Both the position numbers and the translations under genes were made by a program. Under the pieces are notes generated by a model. That model was not told the origin of the DNA. It did not search any database and was given only the letters and a program-made list of their open reading frames with translations. DNA of 64,000 nucleotides from Locusta migratoria (lineage: Eukaryota > Arthropoda > Insecta > Orthoptera > Acrididae): the NCBI GenBank assembly GCA_026315105.1, contig CM048750.1, positions 265,413,151 through 265,477,150 on the forward strand, written 5' to 3'. Position 1 is the first letter of the stretch; every line of letters begins with the position of its first letter. This document shows, in pieces, positions 54,206 to 63,975 of the stretch.

Positions 54206-54976
54206 CAGACATTTATAAAATTCGATGTCATACATGCAAATAAATTCTACATAGGACAGATAGGACAGACCTGCAGGTGTTTAAACGTTAGATAGAAAGA
54301 ACACACACGACAAAGCGAAACCAATCCTTCAACTTTATTCCAGCACTTAGTAAACGACAATCACGAAGCAAATACTGTAGGAAAAACTGTGGAAATCCAC
54401 CACATGATACCAACAGGCTCTGAAATGAACATGATTGAGGAAGCAGAAATATATTTGCACTATCTAAACGACACAATAAGTCTACTAAACTAACAAATAG
54501 AACTAAAAACACAAAATTTTTATCGAAAACGTTATTCACATATTTCAGCATGAGAACGGATAAAAGGAGGAAAACAGCCAATCTATACCCAGACCTATAG
54601 CAACACGGATGATACACAACACCGATAAGACACTGTGTCGTAAACATTATGTAAACATTCAATATCGTTGACTCAACTGTCAAATCAAGAACTGATAATA
54701 AGTACCCATAAATACTACTTTTATCAAATACAAAATCTGTGTGCTACCATAAGACAAGTTCTCATTCACCGATATCGAATGGCAAATGTAGAAAATCTCA
54801 TTGTATATACAATTACATCTAAATCAAAACTAAGTATAACATAATCTACAGGAACATTACCGTCATTAAATACTTTGTATCGAAATTTTAGAACACCTGA
54901 AGATGGCGTTTAATAGACGAAATAAGCTTCCTGAGCCGACAAAAATGTGCCAGTAACCTCTGTCATCAATAACAAA

Positions 54977-56139
54977 TACACTCCTGGCCATTCAGATTGC
55001 TGCACCACGAAGGTGGCGTGCTACAGAGGCGAAATTTAACCGACAGGAAGAAGATGCTGAGATATGCAAATGATTAGCTTTTCAGAGCATTCACACAAGA
55101 TTGGCGTCAGTGGCGACATCTACAACGTGCTGACATCAGGAAAGTTTCCAACCGATTTCTCATACACAAACAGCAGTTGACCGGCGTTGCCTGATGAAAC
55201 GTTGTTGTGATGCCTTGTGTAAGGAGGAGAAATGCGTCCCATCACGTTTCCGACATTGATAAAAGTCGGATTGTAGCCTATCGCGATTGAGGTTTATCGT
55301 ATTGCGACATTGCTGTTCACGTTGGTCGCGATCCAATGACTGCTAGCAGATTATGGAATCGGCGGGGTCAGGAGGGCAATACGGAACTTCATGCTGGATC
55401 CCAATGGCCTCGTATCACTAGCAGTTGAGATGACAGGCATCTTATCCGCATGGCTGACCACATCGTGCAGCCACGTCTTTATCCCTGAGTCAACAGATGG
55501 GGACGTTTGCAAGCCAACAACCTCTGCACGAACAGTTCGACGACGTTTGCAGCAACATGGACTATCAGCTCGGAGACCATGGTTGCGGTTACCCTTGACG
55601 CTGCGCCTGCGATGGTGTACGCAACGACGAACCTAGGTGGACGAATGGCACATTTGAGACGTGTTACGATCCGTGGCTCTACCCTTCATTAGAGCCATGC
55701 GAAACCCTACATTTCAGCAGGATGATGCACGACCACATGTTGCAGGTCCTGTATGGGCCTTTCTGAATACAGAAAATGTTCGACTGCTGCCCAGGCCAGC
55801 ACATTCTCCAGATCTCTCACCAATTGAACAATGGTGACCGAGCAACTGGCTCATCACACTTCGCCAGTCACTACTCTTGATGAACTGTGGCATCGTGTTA
55901 TAGCTGCTTGGTCATCGGAACCTATACACGCCATCCAAGCTCTGTTTGACTCAATGCCCAGGCGTATCAAGACCGTAATTACGGCCAGAGGTAGTCGTTG
56001 TTCTGATTTCTCAGAATCTACGCACCTGAAATGCGTGAAAATGTAATAACATATCAGTTCTAGTATAATATATTTGTCCAATGAATACCCTTTTATCATC
56101 TGCATTTCTTCTTGGTGTAGCAATTTTAATGGCCAGTAA
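54977..56139 (+). mobile_element. Tc1-like transposon with both TIRs
   Basis: The left end tacactcctggccattcaga then ttgctgcacca and the right end (complement) ttactggccattaaaattgc then tacacca are imperfect TIRs of about 30 bp. TA dinucleotides border both. Same family as 43522-44724. Confidence 0.85.
55210..55995 (+). pseudogene. Tc1-like transposase, heavily frameshifted
   Basis: From atgccttgtgtaaggaggag (55210) the frames give RRRNASHHVSDIDKSRIVAY then the helix-turn-helix remnant, LDPNGLVSLAVEMTG (55391 onward), SARTVRRRLQQHGLSARRPW (about 55525-55590), FQQDDARPHVAG (second catalytic Asp, about 55715-55750), AHSPDLSPIEQW (catalytic Glu, about 55800-55835) and MPRRIKTVITARG (about 55953-55995). 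The first catalytic Asp region is partly deleted (about 55640-55690). Many shifts; older or faster-decayed than the 44-kb copy. Confidence 0.82.
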
Positions 56140-56229
56140 TATACGAGGCGCGTCCAGAAAGTAAGTTCCGTTTGGTAATAAAATGAAATTGTACACAGAT
56201 ACAGAAGAAACGTTTATTGCACAAAATTC

Positions 56230-56505
56230 TACAACTCTTAAACTACTTTTCCACATGACTGCCGAAATTTTGTAGGCATTTGTCATGGCATGCCACAAGT
56301 TTTTGCATGCATCCTTCACAGAAGGGTGCCACCTGTGTATTAAACCATGTGGTAACAGCTCTTTATCGTCGTTGAAGTGTTGACCGCCAAGGACAGATTT
56401 TAGGTGTAAGAATAGATGAAAGTCGCTAGGAGAGAGGTCCGATCTGTATGGAGGATGGTCAAACAGGTCCCATTGAAATTTCCCTAAGAATTGTTTGGTC
56501 ACATT
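56230..56505 (-). pseudogene. Mariner transposase C-terminus (minus-strand copy)
   Basis: The minus strand gives QFLGKFQWDLFDHPPYRSDL and SPSDFHLFLHLKSVLGGQHF then NDDKEL (catalytic D in SDLSPSDF). After a shift come AVTTWFNTQ, QKLVACHDKCLQNFGSHVEK and a stop at about 56233. This is the standard end of a mariner (DD34D) transposase. The rest of the enzyme is absent; instead an inverted second copy starts at about 56555. Confidence 0.88.
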
Positions 56506-56555
56506 CGGAGTGTGAGATCAGGCAATATCGTGAAAAAAAAAATCTTTTGACAATA

Positions 56556-56861
56556 ATCCTCTTCTTACACCTAAAATATGTCCTTGGTGGACAACACTCC
56601 AACGATGATGACGAGCTGAAAGAACATGTTACAACATGGTTGAATACACAGGCGGCAACATTCTATCAAAAAGGCACACAGAACCTTGTGCCATGCTATG
56701 ACAATTGCCTACAAAATTTCGGAAGCTATGTATGTAAGAAAATTTGCCCGTTGGAGGTCGTGAAAAAATGCGTAATGATATGCTCTAGTAATAATAATTT
56801 TGTTATTGAATGTTGCAGCAAATCACAACTAATGGGTAGCAACAACACTTTCGCAGTGTAA
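56556..56861 (+). pseudogene. Mariner transposase C-terminus (plus-strand copy)
   Basis: The plus strand gives FLHLKYVLGGQHSNDDDELK, EHVTTWLNTQAATFYQKG and TQNLVPCYDNCLQNFGSYVC, the same domain as the minus-strand copy 50 bp away, in opposite orientation. The frame runs on 40 codons past the usual end. Its sequence is more complete (ELKEHVTTWLNTQ) than the minus copy, so the two arms were not copied from each other recently or one decayed. Confidence 0.88.
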
Positions 56862-56879
56862 GTTAAAATTTTGAATAAA

Positions 56880-58455
56880 TAAAAAATTGATATTAATTAA
56901 CTTAAAACAGTCACTGTGGTAATTAATTAAGCTTGGCCCTATCTGACTTAGCATTCACTACAGCCTCCAACTAGCACCTCTTACGATTCACGAACAGCAC
57001 AACTTCACTAATAAATGTGTCAGAATTCATGTAGTGGTGATGGCGTGTTCTTGTTATAATCAAAATCGTAATAGCTGATAGATTCTGATTGCAATGATAA
57101 TAGCTGAGTACTGTGAAACTGCGTGGTGCAATGAGCTTCACAAATACTACAGTCAAAGTTCCCAATTATTTTGATAATATTGTTTAAAGCATTCAACTTC
57201 CTTATAAAACTTTGCATGAACTATTTTTTGGTAAATTGGTTCCAGGGCCTGGGTAGCGTACGCGTGTAACTGGCTGAGCAGAGTCTGGCTTTTAACGTAT
57301 TTCATAAAAATTACTTTCGTCAAGTCTGGTTAATCAACTATAATACTTTGACTACTGTTAGCCTGGTTACTTTCTCTATAAATGAAACGAACTTTACGTA
57401 CAAACTCTCTTACAAGTTAAAATCTTTGGCTTAAAAATTGATTGCACAACTTAGAACAGCACTGCACTTTAATTACTAGTTTCTGTGTTGTAACACGTTT
57501 AGCAACTCTTTAACTCTAGCAATTTCTTTAAAACTGATCGTAATTACTTTGAAAAATGATTGAACTTGTTAGTCAATGTACAGGCTTGCATAATCAACAT
57601 AATCTAATAATGGTGATAATGGGGTGACTACAACTACTTATAAAATTAAGACTGGTTTCAAAATAAGTCATATATAATTGAACCAAAATTCTGATTGGGT
57701 TGACACTACATATACATGCATACAAAATAAAATGTTACAAAAGTACTCATCTGTTTTCGTCGTCTTCGTCGTGAAGTCCATACAAGACATACATGATTAC
57801 AATAGATACTCTTACTGCTGGTTCAAAATATTTTTATCGACAACTCTTTGTTCAGCACGTCTAGCTGTAATCTCCATACATTGATATCACCTCGATACAC
57901 CTAATTACAGCTACGATCACACTCGGTGACAATAGACTTGATAACCAAATAATTACTTATCTTGCACACATGAAAAATCATTACTCTGATCACTTTAGAG
58001 TATAAATAAACTTATTTCGCACTTCGTTCAATACATTAAACAGTACGTCTCTCAGGCTTATTGCGATTGCATTAAACTCGCGCCACACTGCGCCTACCGT
58101 GCCTCTGCACCATCAACAAAACATTTATGTGTTTACTATAGCGAGTCCGCTCCGCGACTGCTTCAGCAGCGCGACACTCACAGCTACTACTTCTGTACCA
58201 AAGACAGTCTTTACAACAGGTTCAACATTTTCTCTGGCGCATTGCTAACTTACAGCATAAGCATGTCCATGCATTCATGCGGGTTTACACATGTAGTACA
58301 TTTTTACACTAAATGATTCAATATAGAAAATGACGTTACATAAGAAATATATCTAGCATACAAGAAATGAAAAATGCATGAATTAAACAAATTTAAGACA
58401 ATATATACATTACGTTAAATCAAACTGTAAGATACAGCGACAGGTGTACTCTTAC
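56880..58455. other. Non-coding interior of mariner element, origin unknown
   Basis: AT-rich, no frame over 70 codons, no pol III box. GC-richer at 58080-58230. Could be a separate insertion but no TSD or termini were seen. Confidence 0.35.
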
Positions 58456-58570
58456 ATGTAGAAAAGTAGTTTAACAGTTGTAGATTTTTGTACAATCAAT
58501 ATTTTTTCTGTATCTGTACCCGTTCGTTTTATATAACCAAACGGAACTTACTTTCTTAACGCGCCTCGTA

Positions 58571-58899
58571 TATACCGTATATTTACGCAGATAAGACGAC
58601 TTTCAGATAAGACTAGGTAAAAATTTTAAACAAAATTTTACAGTTTAAGCATATATCTGGCCTATAAGACGACCCCCAAGTTACCGTATTTACCCGAATG
58701 CAAGCCCCCTTTATTTCCAGTTTTCGGGTTCTAAAAATGCGCCTGCGAATTAGACTCGGAGGAAAAGCTTCAGGAAATTCCGAAAAATGCGGTTAGAAGC
58801 AGCCATATCTAGTTTTCGTGATCGGTACACTTAGATTTCACCCTTTCTTGGGGTGTTTGCGGCCTGCTTTTGAACTTTCGTCCCTGCAGTGTGCAATGC
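58571..58899. other. Unassigned
   Basis: Two copies of a short word set (ataagacgactttcagataa, ataagacgacccccaagtta) near 58590 and 58670 hint at a diverged repeat. Confidence 0.3.
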
Positions 58900-59465
58900 T
58901 TCGTTGTATCGGATCACGAAGAGGCATTTATTTATTTATTTTCTTATATATATTCGCAAATTCGAACTGGGTTGCCCCAATTGGAGAACATAGCCCATCG
59001 AAGGTGATGGTGTGGTGTGGCATATGGGACACCCGTATTATTGGGCCATTTGTCATTTACAACACCTTATCTGCACCACACCACAGTATCTGATGCTGCT
59101 GCAGGACCTTTTGTTCCCTGCCACACTGAATGCTGACGGCATTTTCCGATCTTATTTTCAGCACGATGGAACCCCTCCCACACTATGGCATTGGTGTCCG
59201 TGAACGGTTGGATGAACAACTGCCAGGGAAGTGGACTGGTCGCCGTGGTCCTGTGGAGTGGCCGCCCAGATCCTCTAACTTAACGTCCCTTGATTTTTAT
59301 CTACGGGGATTCCTTAAGCAGATAGTGTATGCTGAGAGCATCCGTGATTTGAGACACCTGGAGGAACGCATACAACACGCCTGCGACCAAATTTCAAGAG
59401 ACACTCTCCTCTGTGTGCAGTCAGAGGTGGTTGCGGCGACTACAACTGAGCATTACACGGAATAG
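58900..59465 (+). pseudogene. Mariner-group transposase relic
   Basis: The plus strand gives GEHSPSKVMVWCGIWDTRII then GPFVIYNTL (about 58985-59065), FRSYFQHDGTPPTLWHW (second catalytic Asp, in HDG, about 59145-59200), KWTGRRGPVEWPPRSSNLTS then LDFYLRG (about 59228-59310) and LEERIQHACDQI. The same transposase family as 16.8 and 48.5-52.4 kb, and here the HDG Asp is kept. Frameshifts at about 59090 and 59205 inactivate it. TIRs were not found. Confidence 0.82.
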
Positions 59466-59687
59466 ACAACACGCAGGACATGTACAACATGTGTTGTAGC
59501 AGTCAGTATGAAGATAACTTCCTAACTTTGAACATTAAAAACTTCTAAAGTGTACAAGACAGACAAAAACAAATTACACCACTAAATTCCTGAGCTCAAG
59601 CGAGTGTTCTCTGATGTGTAGTGCACCCCCGTTCCCATTAAAAAAAAGTGACTTGAAACCAAACTGGCAGATTTCAATATATATATA
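59466..59687. other. Unassigned
   Basis: Nothing recognised; ends in a short (AT)n. Confidence 0.3.
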
Positions 59688-60061
59688 TTTAAACGAGCAA
59701 TTCTTACCCGGCTTCGTCTTTTCAGTAGAAGCGTACAAAACCGTTTATTTGCATGTAATAAAAGGGTGCATTTATGTTAAAGCAATGTGATAAACAACAT
59801 TTTTGGCAGTTCCATTTGGAGTATGTACAAAAAGATTTTCGTCTTTGCAAGTCATATACAACTGTCCATGAGAGAAGCATGGTGTCTGCAAGTCGCGTCT
59901 TATATGTTGCAATTGAAGCCTGTAAGTAAAGTACTCTCCACCATGCAATGAACGAAATTTTATGTAGGCAGTGCCTCTTGTTCTGAAGGTCAATTGTGCA
60001 AAATTTCATCAAGACCAGTGCGAAGATATATATTTATACGGACACACTGAAAATGCACTTT

Positions 60062-60264
60062 TCCGGCCGCGGTGGCCGAGCGTTCTGCGGCGCACCAGTC
60101 ACAGTCTGCACGGCCACTACGGTCGGGGGTTCGAATTCCCCCCCCCCTCGGGCATGGATATTTGTGTCGTCCTTAGTATAAGCCAGTTCATAAGTAGTTT
60201 GTAAGTTTAGGGACTGATGACCCGTAGTTAAGTTCCATATGATCTACAAACATTTAAACATTTT
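60062..60264 (+). mobile_element. tRNA-derived SINE with 14-bp TSD
   Basis: ggccgcggtggccgagcgtt head, B-box ggttcgaattc (60128-60138), a C-run (60138-60147), tail ggactgatgacccgtagtta. TSD tgaaaatgcacttt at 60048-60061 and 60265-60278. Confidence 0.95.
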
Positions 60265-60280
60265 TGAAAATGCACTTTCA

Positions 60281-60468
60281 AAAATGTTCAAATGTTTGTT
60301 AAGCTTGTGGGACTTAACTACGGGGTCATCAGTCCCTAAACTTACAAACTACTTACGAACTAGAACGGCACAAATATCCATGCCCAAGGGGGGATTCGAA
60401 CCCCCGACCGTAGTAGCCGTGCAGACCGTGACTGGGGCGCCTCAGTCCCCGCGGCCACCGCGGCCGGC
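60281..60468 (-). mobile_element. tRNA-derived SINE, opposite orientation, 9-bp TSD
   Basis: Minus-strand head ends at 60467 (ccggccgcggtggccgcggg); the B-box complement ggattcgaacc lies at about 60393-60403. TSD gcactttca at 60272-60280 and 60469-60477. The first repeat lies within the downstream TSD of the previous SINE. Confidence 0.95.
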
Positions 60469-60685
60469 GCACTTTCACTTTTTCGGAAATTTTCCGGTTG
60501 TTTTTCCAAAAAAAAAAAAAAAAAAATGGAACGAAACCTGCTTAAGAACCTTCCCCATGTAAGTTTGTGTACGTGTACGAAATTTCACGTTATTTGGTTG
60601 TCTGGATCTTGAGTTACAATAGAACAGACAGACAGATAACAAATGCCTCTTATAAGTATAGAGATACAAGAATTGCTCGTTTAAA

Positions 60686-60879
60686 GATATAAGGTGATTG
60701 CGGCTGGAGCAGAATAGTTATTCATAAAAAAAACTCATGATTTCACAGTCGCAGGCATTAAAAATCCATTTTTAAATGCATAAAATAAAGTCAATGTTTT
60801 GATCTCTTACGTCGGTAAAAAAGGACAATAACTTATAAAAACTGAGGGATAAAACGGGTGAAGATGAACCGCCATCCCA
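60686..60879. other. Unassigned
   Basis: AT-rich, nothing visible. Confidence 0.3.
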
Positions 60880-61325
60880 GAAGGCGACTCGGCGGCCTCG
60901 TTTTCCATCACGGCGGCGATACAGCTGAAGCCAGTTCTCCGCTGCCGCCTTTTGTCTTAGATTTTTCCGCAATTTCAAACTTCAATCGGCCCATTACATT
61001 CCGCAATGGGGGCCGCATTGTGAGTGCGCGCCCCCTATGAAGGCAGCCGGCGGTCTTTTGGAGGCGCAGGTAACTGGCAGGGCCCCTAGCGGCAGTTAAT
61101 TAACGCTCAGACCACCCCCCTCCCCTCTCCTCTCAGCTGCCTGGCCACAGCCTAATGAAGGCCTGTGAGCCCCGCCGCTTCTTGCGCCCCTCGCAGAAAT
61201 CGACGACGCCAGCGCCGTCCACCGCCTGCGGCAAGAGCAGTTATGAAACTGCCGGCCAAGCACGGCCGAGCGTGCGTCACTCAGAAGACTGCACGAGCCG
61301 GCGCTGCTAAGCAAACTGCACTCGC
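60880..61325. other. CpG-rich island of unknown role
   Basis: This is by far the most GC- and CpG-rich stretch of comparable length in the window (for example gcggccgc-like, cggcggc, gcgcgcccc, gccccgccgcttcttgcgcc). No tRNA-like box, TIR or family tail is visible, and the open frames on both strands (60858-61040, 61165-61362, 61096-61314) overlap each other as expected in GC-rich DNA. It could be a host promoter or first exon, or an unknown repeat. It runs directly into the satellite. Confidence 0.4.
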
Positions 61326-61327
61326 GG

Positions 61328-62126
61328 GTAATTTACAAGAAAGCCTACACTCGAAGTTGTAAGACTGTAATCGATATATATCGAATGTCGACGACGTCAG
61401 TATTGGCAAGCGAGTTATTAAATGTGCAGAACGGGGGTAATTTCCAAGAAAGCTTATACACGAAGTTGTAATACCGAAATCGATATATATCGAATGTCGA
61501 CGACGTCAGTATTGGCATGCGAGTTATTAAGTGTGGGAAACAGGGGTAACTTCCAAGAAAGCTTACACTCGAAGTTTTAATACCTTAATCGATATATATC
61601 GAATGTCGATGACATCTGTATTGGCACACGAGTTATTAAGTGTGGAGAACGGATGTAATTTCCAAGAAAGCTTACACTCGAAGATGTAAGACCGTAATAT
61701 ATATATATCGAATGTCGACGACGTCAGTATTGGCACGCGAGTTATTAATTGTGGAGAATGGGGGTAATTTCCAAGAAAGCTTACACTCGAAGTTGTAAGA
61801 CTGAAATCGATATATTTCGAATGTCGACGACGTCAGTATTGGCAAGCGAATTATTAAATGTGCAGAACGGGGGTAATTTCCAAGAAAGCTTACACTCGAA
61901 GTTGCAAGACCGAAATCGATATATATCGAATGTTGACGTCAGTATTGGCATGCGAGTTATTAAGTGTGGAGAATGGGGGTAATTTCCAAGAAAGCTTACA
62001 CTCGAAGTTGCAAGACCGAAATCGATATATGTCGAATGTTGATGTCATTATTGGCATGCGAGTTATTAAGTGTGGAGAATGGGGGTAATTTCCAAGAAAC
62101 CTTACACTCGAAGTTGTAAGACCGTA

Positions 62127-62197
<71 letters not shown>

Positions 62198-62337
62198 CGT
62201 CAGTAATGGCACGCAAGTTATTAAGTGTGGGGAACGGGGGTAATTTCCAAGAAAGCTTACACTCGAAGTTGTAAAATCGAAATCGATATATATCGAATGT
62301 CGACATCGTCAGTATTGACATGCGAGTTATTAAGTGT
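61328..62337. repeat. Satellite array, 109-bp unit, nine copies
   Basis: The word gtaatttccaagaaagctt (with variants) begins units at 61328, 61437, 61546, 61655, 61764, 61873, 61979, 62085 and 62240. Spacing is 109 bp five times, then 106, 106 and 155. Most units carry the palindrome tcgatatatatcga followed by atgtcgacgacgtcagtatt. The eighth unit has an (AT)n expansion. Open frames here are by-products of the repeat. Confidence 0.97.
62128..62194. repeat. (AT)n tract within satellite unit 8
   Basis: About 33 AT units replace the tatata core of the palindrome. Confidence 0.95.
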
Positions 62338-62533
62338 GAATAACGTATTTCATTAAAGTGTTCTAATTAATAAATTGCTTATACAACTGATCGAGTACTT
62401 CAAGACGAACAATTCGCTCATTAATAAAGTAAGCCAAGTAACTTGTTTGCTATTGGTAGATTTCTAGTAGTTAAATGTATTTGTATATTATCATATATTT
62501 TATGATTCTTGAGTTTCTCCCGGCTTATTTGAT

Positions 62534-63120
62534 AAAATATCCACGGGTGTACTGCCGGTCTATAGTGTCCAACGGGCTGTGTGTCTGAGGAAGGACTTTA
62601 TTAATATTCTACTAAGGTTCTAATATTCCTTATTTGCCTAAAAACAATAACGAACAAAAAATCCAAAGATAGTACTCTACAGTCGATATGCAAGTTCCTA
62701 CATGAAAAGTACCCGTCCTTGACGAGGTATGACGACACCTAAAGTGAAATCCCGGAATGCATCCACTTGTTATATTAGAGTGGATGCACTACAACAATAA
62801 CCAAAGATACTAATGTACACCACAAAGATATCTTTGTCGTGTATGTTATTATCTTTCGTTATTGTTGCAGTGCATCCACTCTAATATTACAAGTGGATGC
62901 ATTCCGGGATTTTACTGTAGGTGACGTCATATCTTGACAAGGACGTCTACTTTTCATGTAGGAACTTTAATATCGATTCTATAGTAACATCTTTGGAGTT
63001 TTTGTTCGTACATGGTTTTTAGGCAAATAAGGAAAATTAGAACCTCAATAAAATGCTAATAAAGTCCTTTCTGTGTGCCTAATGGACACTATAGACCGGC
63101 AGTACACCCGTGGATATTTT
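62534..63120. mobile_element. 587-bp near-perfect hairpin (fold-back element)
   Basis: Arms of about 290 bp are mirrored around 62829/62830 (aaagat|atcttt). Outer ends are aaaatatccacgggtgtact and its complement; further matched blocks include gccggtctatagtgtcc, ttatttgcctaaaaac, tcctacatgaaaagta and gtggatgcactacaac. The sequence gat flanks both sides (62531-62533, 63121-63123), a possible 3-bp TSD. No coding. Confidence 0.95.
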
Positions 63121-63877
63121 GATTATAATATATATTATTTCTCATAGGTGTTTTTCGTAGGTACGCCATATCTCCCGTATTACTTGCCCAAAATGAATGA
63201 TTGAAGTATCATTTTTAAGGTTTCGTTCCACACTGATAACGAAAAATACACAGATAAAAGTTATTGTTTCCACATAAAAACTTTATTTTGAAAAAGAAAT
63301 TGTATTGCTTGTACGATCCAAGTTGATAGCCGGCGAACGATCGTAAATGCGACATGTATTTACTGTTGCTCCCATCAGCCACCGCGTCGAGTATCGACTT
63401 AGTTGACGTAGCCGATATAAAAGTAATGTAAAAGGTGCCATCTATTGACAGTCTGTTTAAGTAACATGAACGACAGAACTTGTAGTTGTTTAGTTTCTTT
63501 ATTCTGTATACGAGCCAAAGACCTTCTTTGATGCAAGCATAGTTTACCACACGATTTCGGTAATACACGTAGATGTAACGACGAAAAATACACAAATGAT
63601 TTAACTAAAAGGCACGATAGTTCTTGCAGTAGTTTATCAAGAGATTTGTCTGTGACTGATCAGTATAGAGTGCGAATTATTCGCATGGGTCAAGTAGTGA
63701 TACATTAGTAAATATCCGAATTGACTCATCTCGTGACTGAAGTTACTTCTTTGTTATCGGTAAATTTCTAGTAACAAAAATGTATTTGTACGTTTTGATG
63801 CATTAGTAAATATCCAATCTACTCATCTCGCAAGTGAAGTAACTTTTTTATTATTGGTATATTTCTAGTGAAATGTC
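63121..63877. other. Unassigned with a short duplicated block
   Basis: The 126-codon minus frame at 63215-63595 shows no motif. Blocks at about 63708-63795 and 63804-63868 share ttagtaaatatcc, actcatctcg, tgaagt and atttctagt; a third relative lies at 62430-62485. Confidence 0.45.
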
Positions 63878-63974
63878 CATCACCTACAATATGCTGACGA
63901 CACCGCCTTCCAAGCCCTCGCCTCCTCCCTAGCCCGCTCCCAGTTTTTGCTCCAGTCCCACCTCACTGAGTTCA
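63878..63974 (+). mobile_element. Jockey-type LINE internal fragment
   Basis: The plus strand reads QYADDTAFQALASSLARSQF then LLQSHLTEF, matching the catalytic YADD segment of the 28.4-30.2-kb copy (QYADDTAFLALVPSLAHSQD). Only about 95 bp is present before a SINE begins. Confidence 0.85.
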
Positions 63975-63975
63975 A

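Larger units (their letters stand above)
53041..54950 (+). mobile_element. Second Penelope-like relic, interrupted
   Basis: The plus strand gives STNLTIAYKAKDNLKWTIKS (about 53228-53295), the linker before GIY-YIG in this class. Then, after an 900-bp interruption, it gives DIYKIRCHTC and, with small shifts, FYIGQIGQTCR, YKEHTRQSETN, NEMNMIEEAEIYLHYLN (54205-54480), the GIY-YIG endonuclease with its final Glu region. A terminal motif CTGAAGA...GAAA follows at 54897-54922. The interruption contains inverted repeats, a SINE and a LINE fragment. RT is not visible. Confidence 0.65.
56142..58570. mobile_element. Mariner transposon with ~115-bp TIRs and rearranged interior
   Basis: The left end tacgaggcgcgtccagaaag (56142) and the right end (complement) tacgaggcgcgttaagaaag (58570) are followed by taagttccgtttgg, acagatacaga and ttctacaact / tctacaactg, so the TIRs run to about 56258 and 58458. 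TA lies outside each end (56140-56141, 58571-58572). It sits directly against the Tc1-like element. Length (2.4 kb) exceeds a normal mariner because of a non-coding interior of about 1.6 kb. Confidence 0.87.
59688..60685 (-). mobile_element. Helitron-like repeat bounded by 18-bp inverted repeats, containing two SINEs
   Basis: tttaaacgagcaattctt (59688-59705) and its exact complement (60668-60685) bound the unit. On the minus strand a Helitron-style 5' end TCTCTATACTTATAAGAGGC after an A lies just inside (60664). The interior without the SINEs matches 38966-39425 in opposite orientation. The minus-strand 3' side gacgaagccgggtaagaatt resembles the gccgggtac end of the 39.4-kb element but lacks CTAG. 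Confidence 0.6.

Noticed and set aside
61749..62321. Overlapping frames of 76-143 codons in the satellite
   Set aside because: They repeat with the 109-bp unit and have no independent coding signal.
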